From assembly GCF_020509005.1 (NCBI RefSeq), contig NC_063022.1, positions 1,302,001 through 1,366,000 on the forward strand: 64,000 nt of DNA, given 5' to 3'. Shown here piece by piece: positions 22,073 through 34,283 of this stretch (position 1 is its first letter; each line of letters starts with the position of its first letter). Source of the stretch: Fulvia fulva. Taxonomy: Eukaryota; Ascomycota; Dothideomycetes; Mycosphaerellales; Mycosphaerellaceae. The position numbers and the translations under genes are program-made. A model generated the notes under the pieces. That model did not search any database. It saw nothing but the letters and a program-made list of their open reading frames with translations, and was not told the DNA's origin.

Positions 22073-25000
22073 GTAGTAAAGGCCGTTTTCTACTCGTCTC
22101 CTACTATAATACGGATACGATTAAACGTAGCGATAATATCTAGCTTAGTAAACTATTACGCGCTAGTAATACGATCTAAGGTCTCTTAAAATAGTGGAAT
22201 CGGGTAGCGACTCTTCGTCGTAAGCGCGTTTAGAGCTCTATAGTCTACGTATACTCGTAGCCCTCTACCCGGCTTTTTGACTATTAGAATAGGTACTACT
22301 ACTAGTAACACGCTTCTCTAAATAAAACCTTTCTTAAGTTAGTCGTCGATCTACTTCTTAATCACCTCGTTCTCTTATATAGAGAAGGAGTATAGTCTTC
22401 GAAGTAGCGGTGTCTAACTATTCTTTAGCTTAATCTTATAGTCTACGCTAGGCCGTCGCGGTAGGACCTTATCTACTTCCTTACGGCTGAATAGCCTAGC
22501 CATTTCCCTAAACTCTACTAGTAACAAAGGGATAGGATCCTAGCCTTTGTCCTTACCGTTTATAAAACGTTAATAGTCGTTAGCTAATATAGTAGAGGCG
22601 TTAAGTTGCCGCTAGATATAGTCACCCCGGGGCTCCTCCTGTCTATTTATGTTTTCTTAAGTGTTAGTATCTACTAATATCGCCGCGCCACCTCCTAGTA
22701 CTAGCTTCGCTCTTATACCAAAAGCCTTTAGTATATACGTAGATAGCGGGTCTCGCGCGACTTACTTATTAGGATTTTCTTTCGGGTTAAACATCTATAT
22801 TATATATACTTCATAGCCCTTCCTCCGGCTTATACGCCGAAGTACTTCTATATTAATAGGCTTAATGTCGATCTCCGGCTTAGTCTCGACCTTTAGTTCT
22901 TTCTTCGTTCGACGCGCTAGGCGCTTAAGTGTTTTAACCCTATCGGCGGGTAGTAGCTAGCGGACGTAGTAAGACGATTCCGGTTTATCGTAGGTGTCGA
23001 CGGTATGTCGTATTACTGCCTTCGTCGTATACGTCTCCTATACTACTATAGGTTCGTCTTTATCCTCTACGTAGGGTTTAGCGTAATTAGATAGAGCTTA
23101 AGGTCGCGAACTCTCTAGTACTAGTATCTTGGTCTAAAGAACGCCTCTTAGTATAATACCCTTATCGTTAATAGACTATACGTATACTAGTTCAGTTCCG
23201 AGTATATAGTTCTGTCGACAATATAGTAAGAATGGGGTTATAGTTCCTAACGTATAGTAGAACGTAGGTTAATGCTCGTCGTACTAGGGACGGCCGAGGA
23301 CTATATTGTATTCTAGTAATACGTAGTAGCTAGACCTAGTCTCTACGTAGTTACCGATCTAAATCTATACCGTTGTTCTATAAGTAATAAGGTCGCTAGT
23401 AGGTCGGCTATCTACTAACATCAGCCCTAACGGATTGGGTAGCTATATTATATTAAGGTTATTCTTATACGTAAAGTCGATGTCAAAGTACGTAGAGTTA
23501 GCACTAGTATTATAAAGGGTTTGAGTAGGGATCTTTCTATTCACTATATATAGTATAACTAGATAAGAAGCTATTACCGGATTATGTTTATCTATAGAGT
23601 AGTTTATAGCTAGTAGGGAGTATACCGATATACTTAAAACCTTGCCTCCCTTAGGAGGCCTATATATATATATTTATACTTTTTCTCGTTTTCTCGTAAC
23701 TCTAACTCGTACGGTCTACTACGTGTTACGCTTACGGAGTGGACTAGGCGTTTCCCGCGCCGCCGGTATTATTAGCGTTACTACTATTACTACCGTTACG
23801 GCGGTTGTTACTTAGGTTATAGCCTAGCGTAAATAGGCGGCGGACGACATCTCGAAGGGGGCACTAATTAGTATCGATACGGCGGTAACCCTCTTGTTCG
23901 TATTTTAAGTACTAATTCTAATCGATATATTCCTAGGCGCAAGTAGTATCTAAAGGTTAGATATACTAAAATGCCTAAGGTCGATTAGCCTACTTAGTCT
24001 TAGCGTTCGGATTAGTATTATTACCGCTACTACCCGAAGCCGTATCCTTCTTATCGTCGTTACCCTTAGTAGTCTTCTTATTACCTTAGGTCTTATTACT
24101 ATTACCAGTCTTACTATACTTAAGGTCGAACGCCTTAAACTTGTCCTCGTAGTTATATAGCGTAGATACGATTTGCTTAAGGGTTATATTGACTATGTCC
24201 TCGTTTATAATACGGTTGTCGTAGCGCGAGTTTAACTTACGGAGTAGGAAGTCCTTCTCGAGTTTCTTTTCCTTCGCGCCGTTATTAAGGTTAACGATGT
24301 CGGCGTTCTTACGGAAGGATAGGTAGAAGTTACTAAACTTCTCCTTATCACCCTACTATAGATTATTAAGCTTAGTTATAGTATTAGTATAGGTATTACG
24401 GGTACCGTAGCGCCGGGCTAGATCTTCTATTATCTTATCTATAGAAACGTACTAAGTAGTCGTACCTTCCGTAGACTTAGTAAGACTAGGGATCTTTAAG
24501 TCGACATAGGTCTATATACCGTTCTTTAACTAGCTCTAGACGTTCTAAAGGGAGTTCTTTATAGTACGGTACTTCGAGGCTTAGAGCTTAGCTTCGGTAG
24601 TACGCTACTACTCTTAGAACTTAATATCGTCGCTCTTTAGGTCGAACTTAGTAGGGGCCTTTAGCTCGTTAGAGGACTTGATACTAGTAGTTATGTCGGC
24701 GTCGTAAGTCGTATATACGGAGATAGAGTTACTATCTAAGTTAGTACTCGGGCGATTCTTCCTACCCTTACGACTACCGTCCTTACGGCTATTCTTACGG
24801 CCCTTATTACCGTCGTCCTCGTCGTCTAATAAGTCCGATAAATCCGGGTCCGACTTCTTCTTATTAGGCTTGCCTCTATTTTGCCGACGCTCTAGTAACT
24901 CTTTAGACTCGGTTCGCTAAGGTAGTAGGTCTTACTTTTCCTTAGACCGGCTACGGTCTATCTCTTACTTCTTAAGCTTAGTAATACGCTTCTCGGCTAC

Positions 25001-25504
25001 TACGAGCTTAGTCTCGGTCTCTACTAGCTTGCTCTCCGCTACCTTATACTACGTACGATATACTTTCTTTATATCTTTAGCCCTCGTAAGCTCGTCTAGG
25101 TTAATAACGATAGTATTATCGCGCTTAGCAATCTCCTCCTTTAGTCGCGTGACCTCCTCTTCTAGGGACTGTCTAGTCGCCTATTCCGTATCGATAATAT
25201 CCTTAAGTCGGTCTATCTAGTCCTTAGTATCTTACGCCTTACGGAGGTTAATACGGTTAGCTATATCGAGCGTAGTATTAAGTTTCTACGTACGTCGGTA
25301 ATCGGACTCGATATTATAGAGGATCTTATAGATCTACTAGGGATAATTATTGACCGTCTTCTTGATCTTGTCTATATTCAACCCGTTTAACGAGTCGAAG
25401 GCTTCCTAGAAGTTGTCGATAGTAACCCTCCTCTTCCTCGGTACCTTAGTACCCTTATCTTCTACCTTATCCTCGATAAACTCCGCCCTATATAGGTTAG
25501 CTAA
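22073..25504 (-). mobile_element. Ty3/Gypsy retroelement gypsy-0, inverted segment (gag to first half of RT)
   Basis: Read on the minus strand from 25504 down, a heavily RIPed gag-like region (about 25500-23750) is followed by a protease region and then the first half of a Gypsy reverse transcriptase, including FTKLDIIATFNRIRI and KTAF just before pogo-2. Stops (mostly TAG) interrupt all frames. The reading frame resumes exactly at 37798 on the plus strand, past pogo-3. The chromodomain element at 25505 is inserted in the gag side. Confidence 0.7.
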
Positions 25505-25688
25505 TGTCACGGGCAGCCCGCGACCCCTCACTGTAGCTGCGTCGGCCCGGCTGAACCGCGGACCTTCTGCATCGGGTTAGCGCGGCTTGGCTTTGCTTTA
25601 TAACTTCGCCGCGCCTCGCGCTCCTCTTTCGTAGCTTCGTAGAACAACAACTATCTCATTCGGACCCTATGGTACGCGCGCCCTTATA
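25505..25688 (+). repeat. 5' LTR of gypsy-1
   Basis: Starts TGTCACGGGCAGCCC. It ends CCCTTATA where the 3' LTR keeps CCCTTACA. Direct repeat with 32543-32726. Confidence 0.9.
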
Positions 25689-25921
25689 GTTTGTTCTACC
25701 TTACTACCTAGATCGCGGATCTAGGTAAGGGACGCGTAACAACAGGAACAGACAGAACCGCAGAACTCGAGAACGCGTAGAGCCGCATTAGAACACAGAA
25801 CACGGTAAGGCGCACAGCGCGCAGATGCCTAGAGAACGCAACGCGGCGACACTATTAGTAGGTGTTCGCGCGCTCGTAGACAGTCAGGATATAGGCACCG
25901 TCACGCCTCCCCCGAACCTAG

Positions 25922-28000
25922 ACAACATGACTTTACAAACAGCGAACGGCGGCATGCTACCGCCACCTAAGCCTAAGGGCAAAAGTAAGTAGCGTACATC
26001 TCTTTTCCCCGACCTCTCCTCTTTTCCTTAGAGTTAGACACAGGACGACAACCGGCGGGTCATAGTAGACACCGGTGTCGCGCTATAATAAGAGATTGAT
26101 AAAGCTTACTAGAAGGCCTTCGAGCGAGAAGAAGGTAGTGAGATTGACTTTATAGAACTGTTCGAGTTCAAGCTCGAAGAGAACCTAGGCGGCGACCTAG
26201 ACGAGGTGTATCTATCACTCGACGAGGCAGAACACATTCTCGCATCCGAATACCAGAATGTCACCCTAGACAACCTTACGACCCTTGTATCCTAACACCC
26301 GAAGACCACCTACGACTTCGTACTACAAGTAGTCAACACGGCAATTACTAAGGGTAGACAACTCGATATAATGGAGCGAGCCAACGACCTCTAGAACACC
26401 TAGTACACCACGCTATACACCGAATACGACCGCATCTATAAGATGCTACGAAGTGAAGAGCTTGTCACACAGAAAATGGCAGCAGATCTTAAGAGCAAGA
26501 AGGATTGCGACCTAGCTAAGTTGTAAGAGCTAGGGAAGAAATACAAGGAAGCTAACAACCTATACAAGCAGTTTAGCGAGATCTGCGAGAAGGAGAAGAA
26601 GAAGGCACAAGATGCTAAGGCGAAGAACTAGGCCCTATAACAAGAAGTCGATGACCTGAAGGCTCGGCTTGAGGCAGGAGACACCACACAGAACGGAGGC
26701 AGGGGCCGCTCAGGCCGCCGACCCTCTCGTTCCCGCCTACGTGAGACCTCACTCGAGCAGCTGTTACGTAGGTATCGCGAAGCTGCTAGTGGAGGGGGCG
26801 GTGGCGGTGGTGGTGATAACGATAACGATGGAGACGACGATGACCGTGGCGACAATGGCCGAGGACGTGATAACGACCGTCCGCGACTAGGACCTAACAA
26901 CAGTCGTGACTCGAGAATGCGTAACACCCGCACCTAGACACTACTAGTTGACCTTCTAGAACGTCTCTTCACTATTGACCGCACCCTTACTCGCGGCATA
27001 GAGATCGGTAAGGGTGTGCCCGACCCTAAGCACTTCAAGAACGATGACGACCCTAATTTCGACAGCTAGTACAGCAGTGTTCTCCTAAAGCTGACTGTAG
27101 CAACCTTCCGTACTAAGGCAGATGGTCTGCGCTTCGTATATAGGTGGACACAAGGTGATCCTTAGCGAAGCATCAAGCCGAGGATCCCTATGCCTAGACA
27201 GCAGTCCTTTAACGAGTTCAAGACTAGAGAAGAGTTGTTAGACTAGATGACACGCTAATATAGCACACGTAATGAGGGAACTAAGGCTATAGTTGACATT
27301 GCTACCTATAAGTAAGAACAAGGCGAAACCTTTGTAGCCTTCTATACCCGCTACTCGAAGTTGCGCGCCTAGATGTCATAGACCGATAAGACCGAGCTCA
27401 TACTGTTCCGCAACCGACTGAACCGCAAGTACTTTATTAAGACCTTCGGCGACCGCGAAGTCGACCGCCGCCTAGACAGTATACAAGACGTTATCGAGGA
27501 GTGCACCGCACTAGACGAGAGTTTCTACGAGACAGATCGACTATACCCGTAGAAGGAGCGCCCCCGGGGCAATAGTAACTCGAACAGCAATAGCGGCCAG
27601 AACAACTAGAACAACGGCAACGTAGTTACTAGTGCCGCTACCGGTATAGCAGGTGCCTTAGTATAGCGCCCACTACAGTACGCTAGTACTAAGAAGAAGG
27701 AGGATCTGCCGACACATCTACAGAACCTGCCTACGCTCAACCGTAAGTAGCGCGAAGACCTTAAGAAGCAGGGTAAGTGCTACCGCTGCCGTATAGGTTC
27801 TTACGTGTCGACCAACCCTAAATGCCTAATGTATAGGTACGATAGCGACTATCGCCCACCGCGTCTACGCAATACCACGCCGAATCCGAACGCGAACCTC
27901 AGTTCCCTAGCCGCCGATCCGCGGTAGGGAAATGGCACGACCGCTACCTAAGCGTAGTAGACAGCGGTTACCCGAACTTCCTAGGATAGAAAGAGTATAA
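25922..28000 (+). pseudogene. gypsy-1 gag-like region, RIP-interrupted
   Basis: Reads as a long Glu/Lys-rich, helix-prone polypeptide interrupted by TAG and TAA stops. A Gly-rich stretch followed by an Asp/Asn/Arg-rich linker (about 26785-26885) separates an N-terminal coiled-coil-like part from a capsid-like part (FKNDDDPNFDS onward). A zinc-knuckle-like remnant (CYRCRIGS) lies near 27779. The boundaries are approximate. Confidence 0.6.
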
Positions 28001-28739
28001 GATTGAGAGACACGGAACGCAAGAGACGGTAACAGACTATAGTAAGGAGCTTAAGATATCGGCATGCGCACTAGATAAGTAACAGCCAGCTGTATACCCT
28101 CACATAGTGTTACCCGTAATGATATAACAGAGAAAGGCTCGAGGCCTTATAGATTCTGCTTCCACCTCTCTCTTTCTTGACTAGAAATTCACACGCAAAT
28201 ACACAATACCCCTGATCCCTTTGACGCAAAGCCGACGACTAACACTAGGAGATGGAACGGCCACTACGCGGCAGATTACACACGCGGCCCCTGTAGACGT
28301 AGTCATAGGCGATCATTACGAGCAAATGTTATACTACGTCACCGACCTCGAATACGACATCGTCTTTGGCCTGCCGTGGCTTATAGCGCACAACCCAAAC
28401 ATCTTCTAGGAGACAGGCGAAGTGGTATTCAGGTCGGATTACTGCTTTGGTCACTGTCTACAGAATAAGACACCGACAACAGTACAATCCCTAAACCACC
28501 GCGAGAAGAAGAAGTAGGCACTAGTACGGTACGGACCAGAGCCCTTCACTGGAGATATAGCGAGCTTCATAGTAGGAGGGGCAGAGCTGAATGTCTTATC
28601 ATATGACCTAGAAGACATAGACGATGAAGAAGTGGACTGCTAGGGCGTTTCTCAACGCGCGTAGGGGATGTACGCGTACCGGCCTAGGGCTGAGTGCTTC
28701 TACATCATGCCCACTAGGCGTAAGAGCGACGGCGGAGAG

Positions 28740-30240
28740 CTTAAGCTGAGTGCAATGGCTGCTAATGATCTGGACCAATTCTTGAACAAGCAGTTCAATC
28801 ACAACCCGAAGAAGAAGTTGCCGCCAATGTACCACGATATTGCGGACGCTTTCTTAGCTAAGGATTATAAAGGACTCCCACCTCACCGACTAGGCGTAGA
28901 TCATAAGATTCACATTAAGCCTAATAGTCCACAAGAGCCACCATACCGCAAGCCCTACGGCCTAGCTAAGAAGGAGAACGAGGCAGTTAAGAAATGGCTA
29001 GACGAGCAAACATCTGAAGGGAAGGTGCGGAAAGCAGGGCAAAAGACGAACCAGTCTCCTGCACTAGTGCTAGTGGTACGTAAGCCTAGAGGTGGGCTGC
29101 GTGTTTGTATCGACTACAGAGGATTGAATGCGATCACTATCAAGAACCGGTATCCGATTCCCTTGATACAAGAGACGCTTAACCGCATACACGGCAAGAA
29201 GTACTTCACAAAGCTGGACATTGTAGCAGCCTTTAATAAGTTACGGATAGCTGAAGGGCACGAGTGGTTAATAGCGTTTGCGACACGATACGGCATCTAC
29301 GAGTGTCTAGTGTTGCCATTCGGCTTGTGCAACGGACTAGCATCGTTCCAATCATACATTAACAAGGTCTTATAAGAACACCTAGACGACTTTGTGTCGG
29401 CCTACCTAGATAACGTACTTATCTTGAGTGACACCTTAGAGGAGCACATTAAACACGTGCGGAAGGTTCTTACTAAGCTACGCGATGCAGGACTTATAGT
29501 GGACATCGACAAAAGCGAATTCTACCAACAGAAGGTGAAGTATCTTGGGCTAATCATAACCCCTAACGGCATCGAGATAGACCCCGAGAAACTCGAATGT
29601 ATTCAGACATAGGAAGCTCCTGAGAACCTGAAGGATGTCTAGGCCTTCCTTGGATTTGCCAACTTCTACAGGCGATTCATCGAAGCATTTTCGCGCATAG
29701 CTACTCCTCTTACAAACCTGACCAAGTCGGACGGACCAAGCAATCACAAGAACAGAAGGATTCAATAGTCACTAGATTGCCAACGAGCCTTTGACAATTT
29801 GAAAGCTGCGTTCAGCAAAGCCGGCATGCTCGCACATTACGTGCTAGGCAGGGAAACAGTAATAGAGACAGATTCTTCAGATTTTGTAAACGCCGGCGTG
29901 CTTTCGTAGTATAACGAGAATGGTGTGCTACATCCTATGGCCTTCTACTCGAAGAAGTTAAGTCCACAGGAGTGCAATTATGAAATCTATAATAAGGAAC
30001 TGTTAGCCATCATCAAGGCTTTTGAGGAATAGAGACCCGAGCTCGCCTACGAGGCAGATGATAAGGACTCATAGCTAGTCAAGATTTATACCGACCACAA
30101 GAACCTAGAATACTTCATGACGACAAAGCAGCTAAATCGGCGACAAGCGCGTTGGGCTGAGTTCTTGTCACAGTTCAACTTCAAGATAATATACCGTCTA
30201 GGACTTTAAGGTACAAAGCTAGACAGCCTGACGAGACGTA
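28740..30240 (+). pseudogene. gypsy-1 reverse transcriptase and RNase H, RIP-interrupted
   Basis: The RT is open from 28668 to 29375 and includes HRLGVDHKI, the palm block YFTKLDIVAAFNKLRI, and CIDYRGLNAI. The catalytic motif at 29403-29414 reads YLDN; the second Asp of YxDD is lost (G to A). The RNase H region follows, with VIETDSSDF (about 29860) and [10 protein letters not shown] (about 30090). The enzyme would be inactive even if stops were read through. Confidence 0.8.
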
Positions 30241-30679
30241 GCCAGGACCTTCCGTAGGGGGTGGACGACCCTCGGAACCAGCATTAGCATTAGACATTGC
30301 TGCCTCCTAAGCGATTCCTTAAGATCGCCTCACTATAGGCAACAGTAGAAGATGCGCCGGAAGAAGAGGAACTAGTACTACTAAACCCTGAAGCTGAAGA
30401 GTTTATGCCTATAGAACGAGATGCGCCTACTGAACAACCGGCGACGCGTAAAAGTCAGCGGGAAGCCGAACTCGAGTATCGAATGTCGACGGCGTACGTA
30501 ACCGATAACGAGCTCAAGACCGCGATTAAGGACCTATAGAAAGACCGCACTCCTACACTGCTACAGAGAGCGAAGATTCACCTAGTACACTACAAAGTGG
30601 ATAGCGACCTGCTATATGTTCGAAACCAATACGACGGCTAGAGCTTATAGGTACCAAATGACCAAGCTTTACAGACTAG

Positions 30680-31750
30680 GATAATCAAGATAAACTATGA
30701 CGCTCTAGTAGCAGGCCATCTAGGACGAGCTCGCACTTATAAACTCGTAGCACGTGAATTCTACTGGCCTGGATTAGCGAGATCCGTACGCAGATACACC
30801 GCGAATTGCCGTACCTACCGTATAACAAAATCTCTACACTCCTAGCTACTAGGATTACTATAGCCACTTCCTATTCCAGATCGGCCTTGGAAACACATTG
30901 CAGTCGACTTCGTTGTCGGACTCCTAGACAGCACTCTTGACGGCATAGTCTATAACAACATTATGACCGTCACTGACAGGCTTACTAAGGAAGTCGAGCT
31001 GATCCCTATTGGCGTAATGACAGCACAGAATGCGGCAAGGCTTTTCCTTAAACATGTGTTCTATCGGCGCGGGTTTCCTGACACTATTACATCAGACCGT
31101 GGCAAGCAGTAGGTTGCTACCTTCTAGAAGAAACTCTGCAAGATGCTCCGCACAAATCGCAAGCTGAGTTCTTCGTATCACCTAGAAACTGATAGACAGT
31201 CAGAACGTACTAACTAGGCGATAGAACAGTATCTCCGCATGTTCACTAACGAGGCATAGGATGACTAGGCAGAATGGCTGTGCCTTACTCAGTTCGCGAT
31301 CAACAATCACCTGTCTGAGACTACTAGTGTGTCGCCGTTCTACGCTACCTTAGGATACAACCCTGAGTTTATAGAGCGAGTTGACCTGAACGCTAGAAAG
31401 GAGGGAGGACTGACCACTCTCTAGCGACTGGACGCGCGATCAGCAGAAACCTTTATGCGTCGAATTTGCGAGCTTCACAAACACCTTTAAGAGAATATAC
31501 GAATGTCACAAGCTCTCTAAGCAGAGGTAGCAAACCGCCACCGAAGCATTCCTCCAGACTATAAGGTGGGTGATTGGGTGTATCTTAGCACTAAGAACAT
31601 CCGCACGACTCGACTATCTAAGAAGCTAGACAGGAGATATGCCGGCCCTTACTAGATCACGGAAGTTATGCCGGCTAGACTCTCTTATCGACTAAAACTA
31701 TCAGACGCTCTAGTAGGACTTGATAACTGCTTCCACACCTCACTACTATA
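30680..31750 (+). pseudogene. gypsy-1 integrase, RIP-interrupted
   Basis: An HHCC zinc-binding region (GHLGRARTYKL...YWPGL...NCRTYRITK, where the last Cys is now Tyr) is followed by the catalytic core with VDFVVGLL, TSDRGKQ and a QSERTN block. Stops are TAG. Confidence 0.75.
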
Positions 31751-31869
31751 ACGAGCCGACCACCCCGATTTCCTACCACTTAAAGGGCAGTATCTGGCGC
31801 CGCCACCACCGATAACTATCGAACCTAACACCACCGAGGCTGATGTAGCAGCCGATGTAGTGGCAGCAC

Positions 31870-32100
31870 CTACGTATATATACGAGGTAGAAAAGATCCT
31901 TGACATGTACACCCGTAAGCGGGCAGGCAAGGTGAAGAAGGGGCACAAGCGCAAAGTAGATACATAGTACAAGGTGAAATGGGCTGGATATCAGAACGAG
32001 GAGGATGGTGAGACCTGGCAACCTGTAGAGGACATGCTTGAACACGTAGCCGCCGCTGTTATAGACTTTCACTATAACCGGCCGGAGTTGTCTACGCCTG
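31870..32100 (+). pseudogene. gypsy-1 chromodomain
   Basis: The C-terminus of pol carries YEVEKILD, then YKVKWAGY, then ETWQPVEDM, the typical chromodomain core, with one TAG before the YKVKW block. In chromoviruses this module directs integration to heterochromatin. The frame continues open to 32618 through an extended tail. Confidence 0.85.
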
Positions 32101-32542
32101 TAGGCTTCGCAGCTCCATCTGACTGGTCCCTACCAGCCACTGAGATACTCGGGCTCAACTCGATCAGGGTCATTCCGAAAGACACCGTTACGAATGAGTC
32201 GCCTCGAGCCTTGCCTCTAATAGAATCTGCTCCGCACATATTCGATACTCGAGTGGAGCCTACAGAGCCTATAATAATACCTAACTTTGGTCATAAGGAT
32301 CATACGCGAGTGCGAGCCGAAGACAGACTTAGATCTAGGGCAAGCCAGCTAACTAGGCAACATGTTTCTCGAAGGAAGCCGGTCGAGGATAGTCTTAATA
32401 GAGCGAATGCGATGTTATCGGATGACGACAGGGCACTAGAGGATGATTCGGCGTTCGCGCGATTATGGAGCTCGACAGGCAAGTGGCCTCATAAGGTGAA
32501 TAACGCTCAGAGGACTGAGGCGTGTTTTGGGAGGGGGGGTAC

Positions 32543-32726
32543 TGTCACGGGCAGCCCGCGACCCCTCACTATAGCTACGTCGGCCCGGCTGAACCGCGGA
32601 CCTTCTGCATCGGGTTAGCGCGGCTTAGCTTTACTTTATAACTTCGCCGCGCCTCGCGCTCCTCTTTCGTAGCTTCGTAGAACAACAACTATCTCATTCG
32701 GACCCTATAGTACGCGCGCCCTTACA
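32543..32726 (+). repeat. 3' LTR of gypsy-1
   Basis: TG...CA bounded and flanked by GCTAA. It matches the 5' LTR except for RIP-type transitions. Confidence 0.9.
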
Positions 32727-32940
32727 GCTAAGTTTAGCTCTATCCCGACCTCCTCTTCCTTAATCGCCTTAAGTTAGTCGAACACCTTCTTATACTACTT
32801 ACGGTACTAGTTATTCTCGTCGAGGAGCCTATTTACGATATCCTCTTTACGTCCTTAAGTCTATATCGCTAGGTTCGCGCTATGGTTATCGGGTAGATCG
32901 GATAGTAGGGTAAAGAAGGATAATCTATTAAGGGACGTAC
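32727..32940 (-). mobile_element. gypsy-0 remnant between gypsy-1 and the short gag-only element
   Basis: Continuation of the RIPed host element on the other side of the gypsy-1 insertion; the GCTAA duplication is at its left end. It ends at CGTAC (32936-32940), the target duplication of the next element. Confidence 0.6.
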
Positions 32941-33236
32941 TGTTACGGTTCGATTCGTGGGAACCCCACAGCCATTCACTACGCGATGAGAGCAAGGAAA
33001 CCTGTGGGACAGAGAGCAAGAGATCAAGAGGACAAGAGATTAAGAGAGCAGGACAGATCACGCCAAGACATGGCACTATATAGACGACGCTTCTTTACGA
33101 GTAGATAGGAGCCTCGTGCTCAACTCATTTTAAGTATACACCATATACTGTTTGGGACCACTACCTTCTCAACGAGTCAGAGACATCACTGCAAAGATCC
33201 AAGCCCGGTTGGGATAACGTACAGCGGTTCCTAACA
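32941..33236 (+). repeat. 5' LTR of the gag-only element
   Basis: Begins TGTTACGGTTCG and ends GGTTCCTAACA. Identical to 35012-35307. Confidence 0.92.
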
Positions 33237-33268
33237 ACTTTGAGCACCACCACCAGGGCCCTTTGCAC

Positions 33269-34258
33269 ATGTCTGGGAGAGACGCTACCCGGAGTCCGTC
33301 ACGACAACAGCCACAGTCAACTGGCATCACGGAACGAATGAGCGAAATGTCGATTACTGGAAGCGGAAAACGATCAACACCCTCTGCAAGCTCGAACAGC
33401 ATGCACGAGTACACCAAGGCACCTAAGGTGTCACCACCGGAGACGTTCGATGGGACACAAGGGAAGCTGGAGGCTTTTCAGCTGCAGGTTCAGCTGTACC
33501 TCTACTTCAACGCCCAACAGTTTAATGGCGAGGCCTCTAAGGTCTTGTACGCCGCATCCTTCCTAAGGGGCAGGGCAGCCCGGGGGTTCAGACCATACCT
33601 CAAAGACTGGCTCAACAACCAGGACGAAGGAGACAACCCGAAGACAGAAACCCGGAAGATATTTGCCGACTACGATGAGTTCGAGATCAAACTGAATGAT
33701 CTCTACGGGATACCTAATGAAGAGGTTCATGCCGACCGACATATCCGACAACTCCGACAGAACACCTCAGTTGCCGTCTATGCTTCTGAATTCCAGGGAT
33801 ATGCCGCCGACCTCGAATGGAACGACGCAGCGTTTCGTTCCCAGTTCTACCTAGGCTTGAAGGACAACGTCAAAGCCGAATTATCTCGAAACTCCAGTCT
33901 CACCAGCTTGGCCGCGATGGTCAAGGCTGCAAAGGAAATCGACGAGAGACTCCAGGAGTTGAAGTACGACCGATTCGTACAGCCTGGATTCCAGAGACCC
34001 GCGAGAAGCGGAAGAGGGGGCTTCAAGGCCAGAAGTCATGACCCTGATTATGGAGAGCCGATGGAGCTCGACGCCACGGAAAGGCGCGGACGAAGCAAGC
34101 AGTTAACAAGAGATCTAACTTGCTATGCATGTGGAAGGAAAGGCCACTATGCTAGAGACTGTCCGAAGAAGAATATTGTTAGCCGCGAGTTCAACGCTAT
34201 GGATCGGGCAACGACGACGTACGGGGAATGCGAGAACTTCTTCTCGAAATCTGCCTAG
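33269..34258 (+). CDS. Gag capsid/nucleocapsid protein of the non-autonomous element
   Basis: The frame of 329 codons starts at the ATG at 33269 (MSGRDATRS). The N-terminal 55 residues are disordered and Ser/Gln-rich. Then comes a Ty3/Gypsy-type capsid (PPETFDGTQGKLEAF through FYLGLKDNVKAEL), an Arg/Gly-rich linker, and one CCHC zinc knuckle CYACGRKGHYARDC near the C-terminus (about 34120-34165). Gag packages element RNA into virus-like particles. The stop TAG at 34256-34258 is followed, without any pol sequence, by the end of the antisense gene 25 bp away. Confidence 0.88.
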   Translation: MSGRDATRSPSRQQPQSTGITERMSEMSITGSGKRSTPSASSNSMHEYTKAPKVSPPETFDGTQGKLEAFQLQVQLYLYFNAQQFNGEASKVLYAASFLRGRAARGFRPYLKDWLNNQDEGDNPKTETRKIFADYDEFEIKLNDLYGIPNEEVHADRHIRQLRQNTSVAVYASEFQGYAADLEWNDAAFRSQFYLGLKDNVKAELSRNSSLTSLAAMVKAAKEIDERLQELKYDRFVQPGFQRPARSGRGGFKARSHDPDYGEPMELDATERRGRSKQLTRDLTCYACGRKGHYARDCPKKNIVSREFNAMDRATTTYGECENFFSKSA

Positions 34259-34283
34259 CAGAAACAACCTGACGACAACGGCC

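Larger units (their letters stand above)
25505..32726 (+). mobile_element. Chromodomain Ty3/Gypsy retrotransposon, copy 1 (gypsy-1), both LTRs
   Basis: The 7,222-bp element has 184-bp LTRs at 25505-25688 and 32543-32726, 5-bp target duplications GCTAA at 25500-25504 and 32727-32731, and a polypurine tract GGGAGGGGGGT before the 3' LTR. The order of domains is gag, protease, reverse transcriptase, RNase H, integrase, chromodomain, as in chromoviruses. Many codons have become TAG or TAA through CpA-to-TpA change, so no full-length protein can be made. The LTRs differ at about six sites, all of RIP type, so the insertion is fairly young and decayed by RIP rather than by age. Confidence 0.9.

Noticed and set aside
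26628..26933. Pro/Ser/Arg-rich minus frame of 101 codons and plus frame 26669-26890
   Set aside because: Out-of-frame readings of the Gly/Asp/Arg-rich low-complexity linker of gypsy-1 gag.
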